20,498 nucleotides of DNA from Pleurotus ostreatus/Saccharomyces cerevisiae fusant. Taxonomy: Eukaryota; Opisthokonta. Where the stretch lies: NCBI GenBank assembly GCA_024196135.1, contig JAMQCK010000535.1, positions 1-20,498 on the forward strand, in the 5' to 3' direction. Position numbers and translations under genes: made by a program. Position 1 is the first letter of the stretch; each line of letters starts with the position of its first letter. This document shows positions 9,165 through 17,683 of this stretch, in pieces. Below the pieces are notes generated by a model that was given only the letters and a program-made list of their open reading frames with translations, did no database searches and was not told the DNA's origin.

Positions 9165-10440
9165 TCAACCCATGAGGACGTCCATAATGTCCTCCTTTAC
9201 CAGCCGCCGCCGGTCCATATTCCATTTCCTGAGGTATTCCCTCGCGCGCTCCTCGAAAACGATGCATCCGTCGAAGAAGTTCTTGGGCAGCAGGTCCTTC
9301 CGCTGGTCCCAAGGCTTCACATCGACGCTCTCGCAGCGGTCGAGACAGACGAGGATCATGCCGAAGCTGTACGCGTCTGCCAGTAGCGCGTCTGTGCACT
9401 CCCCGCGCAGAATCTCGGGGGCCGAGAAGGGGCGAGTGCCCGGGTGTATCTGCTCGACCTTGGGCATTGCAGCGGAGAGCGGCGCATGCGGCGATTGACG
9501 CTGAGAGAGTGCCACGAACGGGTCGACCGGCTCATCGTCCGGCGGCCTTAGAGTGGACGCAGAGGAGACGGACCGGCCGAAGTCGAGGAGCTTAATGGTA
9601 TTCGTCGCATTCGTGACCTGCACGTTGAGTAGCGAAAGGTCGCCGTGGCTGAGCCCGTACTCGTGCAGGTGCGTCAGGCCGCGGAGGAGCTGGTTGTGGT
9701 AGTCGATCTTCTGCGCTTCGTTCAGCGGCGGGCGTGCCGCGACGACGTCATACAGCGTCCGCCCGTCGATGTACTCGAGGACCATGCCGACGTTCTCGAG
9801 GCATCCAAGGAAGGCGCAGATGTTGGGGTGGGTGGGCAGCGTGGTGTACACGCGCAGTTCGGCGAGGAATTGGACGGTCACGTCGGACGCGTTCGACTGC
9901 ATCTCGCCGTTCACTTCGAGCTGGACGATGTCGGGCTTCTTGACCACGCATTTGAACAGCTCTGAGGCGGATCCGTGCGCAAAAGTGGCAAGGCCGGCGG
10001 TGGAGTTAGGCGGGGCGGCATATGCGGTAGGTGTAGGGAATGAGAAGATCGAGGAAGGGTGGCGTGGTGGACGGTAGAAGGGAGACGGCGCTCGCTCGGG
10101 AGATTCATCCTGTCTGTGCGGTGTGGGGGTGACTGCGCGATGATGATATGGTGCAAGTACGTCGACCGTCTCGTCAGACGCAAATGTCCGCGTCGACTGG
10201 TTTGGCGGCGGTTCCTCCTCATCGTCCATTTCCACTGCGGGCCGATCATTAATATGGCCCTCGGTATACATAAGAGGGAATCGCACCCATCCACCAGTTC
10301 TTCTTCGACGTGAGCGTCACCCGCTTCACCTGAAGCCTGGGTCCTGGCGCCGGTGCGGCATGGGTTGCATCGCCCGACAGCGACGACGCCAACGATATCG
10401 TGCGACTAGGGGGCATCCGTGGGGCGGATACATTGTTCAT
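9165..10440 (-). CDS. protein-kinase-fold protein
   Basis: Minus strand; exon 1 10440-10287, intron 10286-10235 (52 nt, GTGCGA donor, CCGCAG acceptor), exon 2 10234-9165, giving 407 aa. Starting instead at a codon inside the proposed intron would give a shorter N terminus; splicing adds an in-frame 51-residue basic leader, so I prefer it. Residues about 55-135 are acidic, then Pro/Ser-rich and likely disordered. The kinase domain follows: FKCVVKK (candidate ATP-binding lysines 150/151), a helix-C-like LAEL (E177), VLEYIDG hinge, catalytic loop HGDLSLLN (H248, D250, N255), DFG (269-271), an insert of about 40 residues, then PGTRPFSAPE (APE 323-325). The loop has Ser where Ser/Thr kinases have Lys (HRDxK), as in many divergent fungal kinases, so activity or specificity is uncertain. 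It acts presumably in the cytoplasm; no signal peptide or membrane segment seen. Confidence 0.8.
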
Positions 10441-10604
10441 CGCGCAGCCTGTCGCTCAAGACGAACGTGCGCGGAGGGGCAGATGGAAGTCGAGGTCAAG
10501 ACGCAGAGCAACGCGTCCGCGCTTCCTGATCGAGCACAATTGACCACGGGGCCTGGTCCCAACATTCAGGTGACCATTGCGCGGCGTTCCGCAGCGATAC
10601 ACGA

Positions 10605-10612
10605 TACTTATA
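10605..10612 (-). promoter_or_regulatory. TATA-like box of the kinase gene
   Basis: TATAAGTA on the minus strand, about 170 bp upstream of the proposed ATG at 10440. It lies in the short 267-bp gap between the kinase start and the 3' end of the SDR gene. Confidence 0.35.
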
Positions 10613-10707
10613 GCTGGCCTGTCCTGAGGTCCTACAGATAGTACATACACTGGTGGATTTGGAGCGAGTACCAATAGTAGGTGCGAGCATGAAGAAAAAA
10701 AGGGGAT

Positions 10708-11511
10708 TTACCAAGGCACCTTCTCCCCATTCCACCTCAGGAACTTCGCACTGTCCTCAGGCTTCAGACCCCAAACTATATCGGCGATGCCTTTGGCGCA
10801 TTGAGATGGAGGCATCCCGCCGTCTCCGGACAGTCTACCCATGTAGGTGTCCACCCAACCAGGGTCAAGAGGGATCACGATGAACGCTGAACGAAGTCAA
10901 CGTTCGCCACACGAGGACGCGGTGAAAGGGTATACACACATTCCTTGCCTTCGTTTACAAGCTCGTTATGATACTGTATCGTGAGCATGTTGAGCGCAGC
11001 TTTCGATACTGCGTATGGCTGCAAGGCGTTAATCTTCCGCTTTGTATGGACGGGTAGAACTGATGTGACTTACGCCTCTGAATCCGAGCGTCTGATTGAC
11101 CTCTATCTCGAGCGACCCGCACGCAGACGAGATGAAAACAACCTTCTTCTGAGGTGCAGTCCCTTTTCTCAGAGCCGGTAGAAATGCGCGCATGGTTCTG
11201 TGCACGCCGACGACGTTCGTGTTTAGGTATTCCAGCAGCCGTTCCGGGGACGTCGTCTGCAGCTTGTCGTCCTCGCCCATAGCCCCGCTGACGATCAAAA
11301 TGTCGAGCGCGGGCACTTGAGCGGCCGCGCCAGCAATGAAGGCATCGTCGGTGAGATCGAGCGTGAGGATCTTGGCTCCAGATTCGACGAGTTCGGCGGG
11401 AGGTGCGCTGCGCACGGTCGCGAAGACGGTGGTGTCCTCCCGCGAGAGCAATTCGTGTACGAGGGCAAGACCTATGCCTCGTGAGGCGCCGACAACGAGG
11501 GCAACAGGCAT
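10708..11511 (-). CDS. short-chain dehydrogenase/reductase (SDR)
   Basis: Minus strand; exons 11511-11074, 11018-10940 and 10886-10708, introns of 55 nt (GTAAGT, phase 0) and 53 nt (GTGTGT, phase 1), giving 231 aa. This is a classical SDR, an NAD(P)(H)-dependent oxidoreductase with a Rossmann fold. It has VVGASRGIG near the N terminus (dinucleotide-binding GxxxGxG, residues 8-14), the DLTD adenine-ring motif near 52, LNTNVVG (N99), FISSACGS (catalytic Ser about 129) and YAVSK (Y148, K152), the last lying just after the first intron. The C terminus PGWVDTYMG and KFLRWNGEKVPW matches the group of fungal C-factor-like carbonyl reductases. An upstream in-frame ATG at 11550 would add 13 residues; I prefer 11511 because it begins directly at the first beta strand. 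Its start faces the first SnoaL-like gene across 662 bp. Substrate unknown. Confidence 0.9.
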
Positions 11512-12173
11512 AGTGAGTCGAGTGAGGTTCGACCTGATGTCAGATAACAAGAGAAAACCCTCGTCGCTTCTGTCGATTGAATCATCGGTCCGGTCCAGAG
11601 TACGAGCATCAGCAGGTTCGTCAGAACGGCGTAGAGCGATCCGGTCTCATCCAGAGCTATCGACACGAGCATTTTAGCAGAGTGCATGGAAAGTTCTATC
11701 CCCCGACCGGGATAGACCGTCGTGGTCGGGAAAGACAGCGAAAGTGTGACGAGTGCGTGACAATGGTTGAAAACGTGGCGAGTTGATGCCATCCGAGATT
11801 CGGCGCCTTGCTAAGGACGCCAGATAATATGTGGCTCAGCCGATGTCTGTGATGAGTAGAATCATGGCTTTCGGTTTGGGCCCGTGGGCAGCAAGTTTGG
11901 GTACGAGCTGAGTAAGCGCGACTGGTCCCGAACTAACGGCCAATGCCGGATCTCCGAACGGAAACAAAAGAATCCCTTTTTAGACTTACCTCCGAGTTCC
12001 GTCAGCATGCCGCCGAGTCGGCGTCACTCAACCTTCAAGATGCGCTCTTTTCACGACCACAGGAGGGCACGCCAGAGTAGTAGCCACTTGAGTCCGTGCC
12101 CAGGATATATACAGTAGAGCTCGAACGATGAGAGGGAAATTACACAGTGTGCAACTGCAATCCGCAAACCACA
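11512..12173. promoter_or_regulatory. shared divergent intergenic region, SDR / SnoaL-like gene 1
   Basis: The 662 bp between the SDR start (leftward) and the first SnoaL-like start (rightward) must hold both promoters. TATATA at 12106-12111 lies 63 bp before the rightward ATG. No clear TATA box was found for the SDR. Short open frames here lack domain signals and splice structure. Confidence 0.45.
12106..12111 (+). promoter_or_regulatory. TATA box of SnoaL-like gene 1
   Basis: GATATATACAG, with TATATA 63 bp before the ATG at 12174. The paralogue at 13282 has a TATATCTA at 13215 at nearly the same distance. Confidence 0.5.
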
Positions 12174-12794
12174 ATGTCGTCAAATTACGAAGCGCTCCAG
12201 CACAAGGCTACTGCGTGGATGAGGAGGGTAAGTCAGGTCTATAGAATCCAGAGACGACGACGGAGCTCAAAAGCACTTAGTTCCATGCCGCAGGCGACAG
12301 TCTAGTCGCGGCACCATGGGTCGACACCTTCTGGACACCCGACTGCGTGCTACAATTCTCCAACGTGCCGGAGGTCACCGGGCGAGACGCGATCATAGAG
12401 GTAAGTTGTTCTCATTGTACTTGAAGGTCGCGCTTACCATTGCGTTCAGTTCTTCTCCTCGCAATTCCCTCACCTCGAGAGCATGAAGCATTCGATTGTC
12501 GGTCTCGGTGAGTTTACCAGTTACTTGCATGGGTGCATTCACTGACGTTCGTGTTTCCTAGACGTCGTCAGCAACAAAATCTACCTGCGAGCAAGCATCA
12601 CGTACCGCGCGAAGGGCGATCCAGAGCACAAGGATATCACCATCCCGGCCTTCGCCGTGTTCTTCTTCCCGGCAGAAATGACGGTCGACGGCGGTTTCGA
12701 CAAGATGTCGAGGTTCGAGGTGTATCTCAACCCAGCACCGCTTCAGGAGCGAATAGCGGAGATCATGAAGAGTGCGGGAGAAGGTCCGCAATGA
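12174..12794 (+). CDS. SnoaL/NTF2-like protein, copy 1
   Basis: Exons 12174-12227, 12281-12400, 12450-12507 and 12562-12794; introns 53, 49 and 54 nt, phases 0, 0 and 1; 154 aa. The second acceptor is TTAG at 12280: it is the only one giving an open frame (begins FHAAGDSLVA), and it lines up with FFATADTLDT of copy 2. The fold is inferred from the pattern typical of small cone-shaped NTF2/SnoaL-like proteins: an N-terminal helix, WVDTFWTPDCVLQFSN, VTGRDAI, then strands SNKIYLRASITYRAKGD and IPAFAVFFF. Family members bind or turn over small ligands (polyketide cyclases, isomerases, dehydratases), but many have no known activity. It sits 487 bp before copy 2 and is divergent from the SDR. Domain call is moderate; gene structure is strong because it agrees with copy 2. 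Confidence 0.82.
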
Positions 12795-13281
12795 GTACGC
12801 GTCGGAGAGCAGTTGTACGTACATAGACGCAGTCGACGGAATACGGACAGTATGCGAGGTCGTCCGATTCGGAACGTCACTTTCGCCGATGAGGAGGTAC
12901 TTTGTCCTTCTGCCGACCTGCTCGGGAAGAGTGGGTTACAAAGAGTGACCAAAAAAGTGGGTAAGCCTTCGAATGGTGAGTCAGTAAGACGATTGGCTCG
13001 CATAATTGCCTTGGAGATCTCAGTAAACAGTACATTCCGTCGACACTTGGCGCTGAGAAGGGTACTCACGGGGCGTCGATGCGCACGAGGACTTTGCGAA
13101 TGTGGGCCAGTAGCGGACCCACCAAGCACGCCGTCCGTTTCGGTGCAGGGAAAGCTGACTGAGACGGTCGTTCGCGGGTCACTTCCGAGTGGCAGCCAGA
13201 AGGATACTCGGCCGTATATCTACGGCGGAGGCTGTTGACACCGTCAGAGCACCGACAGAACCACACCTTCGACAAACAGCC
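12795..13281. other. spacer between the two SnoaL-like genes
   Basis: Contains the 3' end of copy 1 and the promoter of copy 2, with TATATCTA at 13215-13222, 67 bp before the next ATG. A 141-codon open frame on the plus strand (12813-13238) has no domain-like features and crosses the TATA site; I do not regard it as a gene. Confidence 0.45.
13215..13222 (+). promoter_or_regulatory. TATA box of SnoaL-like gene 2
   Basis: TATATCTA located 67 bp upstream of the ATG at 13282, matching the promoter spacing of the neighbouring paralogue. Confidence 0.4.
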
Positions 13282-13900
13282 ATGTCTTCGTCCGACGCGT
13301 TGCAGGCAAAGGGACTGTCCTGGTTCAAAGACGTGTGTTCTGCTGCGTCGAGTCCGTCGAGACAAGGTGCTTACTTCGAGCTCGCAGTTCTTCGCTACCG
13401 CGGATACGCTCGATACGCGCAAGTGGCTCGACACATTCTGGCTGCCCGACGCGACCGTCCAGTTCTCGAACGCGCCGGACCTGAGCGGGCGTGAAGTCAT
13501 CTTCTCGGTATGCACGGCAGTCCATGCGCCTAGAAAGAATGCTGATGTCGACACCGAAGGCGATGGACCCGACCTTCGGTCGCCTCGGATACATGCACCA
13601 CGTCATCCACTGGACCGGTAAGAGCAGAGCTCCGGAAGACGACGGGATGCGTGCTGTTCTCAAGTGCGATACTAACGAGAATCGTCAGAGGTCGCGCGCG
13701 ACAAGATAATGGTGAAGGCAACAATCACGTACCGCGCGAAGGACGATCCCAAGCACGAGGATTTCGTTATCCCGGGATTCGCGGTCGCGTACTTTCCTGA
13801 CGAGGTGAAGGTCGACTCGACGGATGACCGCATCGCGCGCCTCGAGGTATACATCAACCGTACACCTCTTGAGGAGCGCATGGCTGCGTTGCAAAAGTGA
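13282..13900 (+). CDS. SnoaL/NTF2-like protein, copy 2
   Basis: Exons 13282-13332, 13388-13507, 13560-13617 and 13689-13900; introns 55, 52 and 71 nt, phases 0, 0 and 1; 146 aa. Exons 2 and 3 are exactly as long as in copy 1 (120 and 58 nt) and the phases agree, so the two are tandem duplicates. The third exon starts after an unusual CCGAAG acceptor, supported by a CTGAT branch site and by the frame; the last intron has a perfect ACTAAC branch. Shared motifs include WLDTFWLPDATVQFSN, SGREVI and ITYRAKDDPKHEDFVIPGFAV. Exon 3 differs most (MDPTFGRLGYMHHVIHWT against FFSSQFPHLESMKHSIVGL). The stretch has extra histidines and could line the ligand pocket. AATAAA follows 17 nt after the stop (13917-13922). 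Ligand and reaction unknown. Confidence 0.82.
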
Positions 13901-14480
13901 AAGACAGATCAAGTGAAATAAAATCAGTGTTGGTTGTATTAGTCGACAGAAACGAGTTTGGTCCGTATCGGGGTCGCGTATCTGGCGTTGCTGGGCAGGC
14001 ACAAAGAGAGAAAGCTATTGAGCTCATGTCCACCTTGACGCGCGTGCTCGGAAGAGGCTGGACAGGTAGTACGAGGTGAAAGGACAATGTTGAGCGCGTC
14101 ACTCGATATAGCCCAGCCGCGGCCCCGCATGAAAGACAGAGCGGTTCGTCAAGAGGTGACCCAGAGTTTTCACGGCCACAGACGATGCCAGTCTTGGCTC
14201 TTTGAGTGCCAGTGAGTTCGACGCTGATGAGAGGGCGTGACGACATTGGCAAGCTCACGAGACAATGTGTCACGGTTCGAGTTCGAGTCTCGACTCGGTA
14301 CCAGCAATCGACTACAGATGAACAGCGGTGCTTTATTTTGTCCCATGAGTTGCTTCACCTGCGGTTAGAGCAGCTTATGTATTTTCCATCATTCTACGGC
14401 ACAAAACAATCCAAAAGCCCGTCCACGACACGAAAGTACGACTGGCAGTAGCAGGTACAAGTATGGTGGTAAGTATGGTC
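13901..14480. other. convergent intergenic region
   Basis: Lies between the stop of SnoaL-like copy 2 and the stop of the F-box gene. Apart from the AATAAA at 13917, nothing was recognised. A GGTTCGAGTTC string near 14275 resembles a tRNA B box, but no matching A box or cloverleaf was found. Confidence 0.45.
13917..13922 (+). terminator. possible polyadenylation signal of SnoaL-like gene 2
   Basis: AATAAA begins 17 nt after the stop codon of copy 2. Fungal poly(A) signals are loose, so this is only suggestive. Confidence 0.35.
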
Positions 14481-16070
14481 CTATCCCCTCTCTACCATTG
14501 GCACTATAGATTCCCAGGGTTTGAGAACATCCACTATGGGGTAATCACTTCCTTCCACCTCAGGCAACAGGACCTGAAAACTGGATAGAGGAGCGCATAA
14601 GGGTGATTGACGACTTTGCCATATAGTCTGTACTAGACCGTAATCAAGTTGGCTGAAGTTTCCCTTCCAGCTAACTTGATTGAGCATCAACACCGATTCG
14701 AGGCGCGTCAGCGTGGGGTGCGACACGTCAAAGACCAACTTCTTCGCGAGCTCACGATGCAGGGGCTGAATCCAGACGGCCGGACCCATTCGATGGACAA
14801 AGCAGAAATCCCGTAACTCGTGCGCCATTGACAGGATGCCGTAGATGGTTTCAACGCTGTAGCTCCACATGTTTCGAAGAATAAGTGTCTTGACAGATTT
14901 GAGAATGTCTTGCAGTGCAGGCTGATAGACGGTGACCAGGTATGCCTCGTCCATCACATAACGGTGCCTCCTCTGCGTGGTTTGGTGTGCAGGATAACCA
15001 TTAGCAAGTTCAAAGCACACTAGACGAGGAGCTTGGATGATGGGGCAGAGCAGGACGGCTGCATTGGTGGTGCAGAGTGCTTCGAGTGAAGGTAGATGAA
15101 GGTATCCGAATTGTACGACGTCGCTGGGATGCAGGCGAGTGAGAAAACATAGCTTGAGATGCACAAGATTCAAGCAGAGAGGAAGAACATGAATGTTCTG
15201 GGGCCTGACGTTCTGCACTTCGAGTTTACGCAGGACGGACCAGTCAAACGAACTGGAGGTGGGTATCGTGGCCTCAATGAAGCAGAGGGCTTCAAGTTTG
15301 GGGACGATGTCATTGTCGGGAAGCACTGTTTCGGTCACAGTATTGGGTTCACCATGAACGACCAGACGTGTCAACGCAGGTAGGATAGGATAATGAAAGT
15401 CGGCGGCGATGGACCGGACGAAGCTTAGAGACTCTAGACGGTGCGCGTTGTCCCATATCGCCTGCCATACCCGACTGTCGATATCTTCCCAGGTCTCACG
15501 AGGAGTCGTCACGAAGGCACCAACCCTGATTGGGCGTTGCCCAGAGCGCTGGATATACGAGTCCACCAGCTCGAGCAGGTACTCTCCTTGTCGTCCTTTG
15601 GCAGTGTAGGGCACTCGGAAGTCCTGCCAAGCCCAGCAAAGACCGAACGTGATCTCCCGCCAGTAGTGGCAGACCTGCGAGAACGACCAGACACTGCCGC
15701 CGATATAATCGAGGAACCACCGTGGCGGAAGTGTATAGGCAGCAATTTGGCCCAGGACCTCCGGCGGCATCCAGCGGATGGGCGCCAGCAGCGCCTTCAC
15801 GTCCGCGATGGTCTCCTCCAGGCTGGTTTTCTGGAGACGCAGCAGGCGCGCCGTCTCTTCCACCCGTGTCAGTTCGGCCTCGCATTGGCTCAGCCCGCCC
15901 TCCAGATTCGCGAGGTTAAGCTGCAGCGACCCGCGGTCGAGATCCGTCGTGGGGACATAGGCCGATCGAGCGAGGGCTGCGAGATCGGGCCCACCGGTGA
16001 TGCTGACGAACTCGTGGCCGCAGCGAGAGCAGAGCGGGGTAGTTTGCACGTTCTGTTGAAGCGTCTCCAT
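14481..16070 (-). CDS. F-box protein with N-terminal CxxC and coiled coil
   Basis: Single coding exon on the minus strand, 529 aa from the ATG at 16070. A frame extends 11 codons further upstream, but a good intron (16133-16080: GTACGT donor, GCTAAC branch, CTCGCAG acceptor) ends there, so the ATG at 16070 is the likely start and the intron lies in the 5' UTR. The domain order is: CSRCGHEF (C14, C17; a possible zinc knuckle), a coiled coil at about 45-95, then an F-box-like segment (about 98-140: WMPPEVLGQIAAYTLPP and FSQVCHYWREIT). The rest is a long region with leucine-rich-repeat-like spacing (LTRLVVHG, LRKLEVQNV, LVHLKLCF, VKTLILRNM). F-box proteins bring substrates to SCF ubiquitin ligases via Skp1. 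Agaricomycetes have large expanded families of this type with unknown targets. The gene at 19051-20498 is a paralogue (both have Y-x-x-RSGQ-x-P). Confidence 0.85.
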   Translation of the reverse strand: METLQQNVQTTPLCSRCGHEFVSITGGPDLAALARSAYVPTTDLDRGSLQLNLANLEGGLSQCEAELTRVEETARLLRLQKTSLEETIADVKALLAPIRWMPPEVLGQIAAYTLPPRWFLDYIGGSVWSFSQVCHYWREITFGLCWAWQDFRVPYTAKGRQGEYLLELVDSYIQRSGQRPIRVGAFVTTPRETWEDIDSRVWQAIWDNAHRLESLSFVRSIAADFHYPILPALTRLVVHGEPNTVTETVLPDNDIVPKLEALCFIEATIPTSSSFDWSVLRKLEVQNVRPQNIHVLPLCLNLVHLKLCFLTRLHPSDVVQFGYLHLPSLEALCTTNAAVLLCPIIQAPRLVCFELANGYPAHQTTQRRHRYVMDEAYLVTVYQPALQDILKSVKTLILRNMWSYSVETIYGILSMAHELRDFCFVHRMGPAVWIQPLHRELAKKLVFDVSHPTLTRLESVLMLNQVSWKGNFSQLDYGLVQTIWQSRQSPLCAPLSSFQVLLPEVEGSDYPIVDVLKPWESIVPMVERG

Positions 16071-16079
16071 TTGCGAGGG

Positions 16080-16133
16080 CTGCGAGAGCAGACGCGTTAG
16101 CAAAAGCGGGCTTCGAGTGGTCCGGTCACGTAC
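16080..16133 (-). other. probable 5'-UTR intron of the F-box gene
   Basis: 54 nt with GTACGT donor, GCTAAC branch site and a pyrimidine-rich CTCTCGCAG acceptor, ending 9 nt before the ATG at 16070. None of the upstream frames joins in frame to the F-box coding sequence from an ATG, so the upstream exon is non-coding. Confidence 0.6.
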
Positions 16134-16811
16134 GTTGTCGGGTCCAGCACGCAGCGATGGTGATGGTCAAGATCAAGTTGTGTTCTGGTGGCGGTGTCGT
16201 ATTGTTCCCACATGTGCCGCGCTACCCCGGGCCGGACGCCGCACATTATTGTTCGACTTCGACTTGCTATTGTCCGGAGATCTTCTGGGACGTGCAATTA
16301 CGCAGGGAGCAGGTTAGAGAGTGGAAGGTCATAGATTACAGTCCGCGAGTCACGGAAGAGGCGAGCGAGGCTGCAAATCCATGGTGAGTGCAAGTTCGCA
16401 CATTCATCGGTGTGCCACCATTGTCCGGGCGAAAAGACACGCATGAGGCAGTTAGTGGTCAGGGGATTGATAGAAGCAATATATCGCCTCAAGCTGCATA
16501 CCTTCAAGGTTGTCAAGCACTCACCTCGGTTTTCATGTCGGCGTCCCGACGGGCCAGCCTGGTCCGCCAGAATGAGCCTTCGAAGCCCGCCTCCGAATTG
16601 CATCCACCTGACCCCACATTTTGCCTTGCTAGCACGCGCTCGAGGTGGACGTTCACACGAGCAAGGCAGCGCGTACATAATCTCGACGCGCCATCTTGTC
16701 CTCGGTTCTGCCGGTTCTAAGGCGTGTGTGCGAACGGACTGGGCGCAGGCGATCAGGAGACGGATACTTTGCCGCTCAACGCCGTGCACGAGTAACTTGT
16801 CGTTCCCCAAG
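16134..16811. promoter_or_regulatory. divergent intergenic region, F-box gene / START-like gene
   Basis: Holds the 5' leader and promoter of the leftward F-box gene and the promoter of the rightward START-like gene. A plus-strand frame at 16157-16387 is open and Cys-rich but overlaps the F-box 5' exon and has no supporting structure. No TATA box was clearly assigned. Confidence 0.4.
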
Positions 16812-17474
16812 ATGCGAACCGCCCAAGGAGGACTGCTGGCTGTACTGTCAACGTTGGCCTGGTACGCAGGAGCTCGAGGGAGCAACCTACCTCCCGAGGA
16901 ACCCGGCGTCTTCAAGGCAGAGGCCAACGCGACCATTGACGCGCCCATCGACGCTGTCTGGCACGCCCTGCTGGACTTCCCTTCCTATCCGGACTGGAAC
17001 CCCTTCGTCCGGTGAGCCGCGCTTGATTGCACTCACCTCTCGTCTACTGATCGGGTCTCCAGCTCACAAGTGCTCGCGAACGACCTGTTCTTCCCGCTCG
17101 AGGACCAGAGCAACCCTCAGGCCGGCCAGCGCCTCATCATCCACGTCCAGATACCCCCGCTGACACCACCCGTCGACGCGAACACACCCGCTGACCCCCT
17201 CCACGCGCAGTCCTCTTTCGAGAACATCACCTTCCTCGAGGGCGCGCCCACGTACCGCGCTGCCTGGAAGCAGATGATGATCCCGGATGCGTTGATCAAC
17301 GCGACGCGCTGGCAGGTCTTGAGCACTGTGGAAGACGGCCAGACGTTATACGAGGCGCGGGAGGTGTATGCTGGGTCTTTGGCTTCCACCTTGGAATCAT
17401 TATTGGGCGAAGGATTACAGGAGGCCTTTGACGCTCAGGCATCCGAGCTGAAGGCGTACGTAGAGTCCACGTAG
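16812..17474 (+). CDS. START/SRPBCC-like protein with probable signal peptide
   Basis: Exon 1 16812-17011, intron 17012-17062 (51 nt, GTGAGC donor, ACTGAT branch, TCTCCAG acceptor, phase 2), exon 2 17063-17474; 203 aa. The start begins with a short basic then hydrophobic stretch (LLAVLSTLAWYAGARG, residues 8-23) that looks like a signal peptide. Residues 35-67 match the opening of the SRPBCC/START-like helix-grip fold (polyketide cyclase/dehydrase superfamily): ANATIDAPIDAVWHALLDF followed by YPDWNPFV. Later strands (SFENITFLEG, YRAAWKQMMIP, YEAREVYAGS) and a long C-terminal helix (residues about 170-200) complete it. Proteins of this fold bind hydrophobic ligands; the ligand here is unknown. 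A secreted version is plausible but the signal peptide is judged by eye. The frame upstream of the ATG is also open, but this ATG sits exactly before the signal-like stretch. Confidence 0.82.
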
Positions 17475-17568
17475 ATATCATGTCACCGCCGCCGCCGTCG
17501 CCGTCAGTGTCAAAGATCGAACTCGAATAATGAATTAATGAATATTCAGCGGGCCGGGCGGCACACTG

Positions 17569-17576
17569 ACACGTGT
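17569..17576 (+). promoter_or_regulatory. ACACGTGT palindrome (Pho4/Cbf1-type site) upstream of PHO88
   Basis: A perfect 8-bp palindrome with CACGTG core, 108 bp before the PHO88 ATG, inside the 209-bp gap after the START-like gene. In yeasts CACGTG is bound by Pho4 and Cbf1. Its presence in front of a gene historically linked to phosphate is suggestive, not proof. Confidence 0.4.
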
Positions 17577-17683
17577 CCTCTATCGCCGTGCCTGCCGCGC
17601 GCCCGTTTTTTTCTGCCGTGCTCCTTGTCGTTCACCACCACCACCACTGCCTCCTCCTCCCGTACGCCCCGCGCCCCGTCAAG

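Noticed and set aside
12533..12826. 97-codon plus-strand frame in the last exon of SnoaL-like copy 1
   Set aside because: It is a shadow of exon 4, which in the spliced frame matches copy 2.
12813..13238. 141-codon plus-strand frame between the SnoaL-like genes
   Set aside because: No domain-like pattern, and it crosses the TATA site of copy 2; probably chance.
14270..14300. GGTTCGAGTTC resembling a tRNA B box
   Set aside because: No A box at the right distance and no acceptor stem or cloverleaf could be drawn.
15441..16100. 219-codon plus-strand frame
   Set aside because: Antisense shadow of the F-box gene's N-terminal half.
16157..16387. 76-codon Cys-containing plus-strand frame
   Set aside because: It is antisense to the non-coding 5' exon of the F-box gene, has no convincing downstream exon, and starts in repeated ATGGTGATGG.
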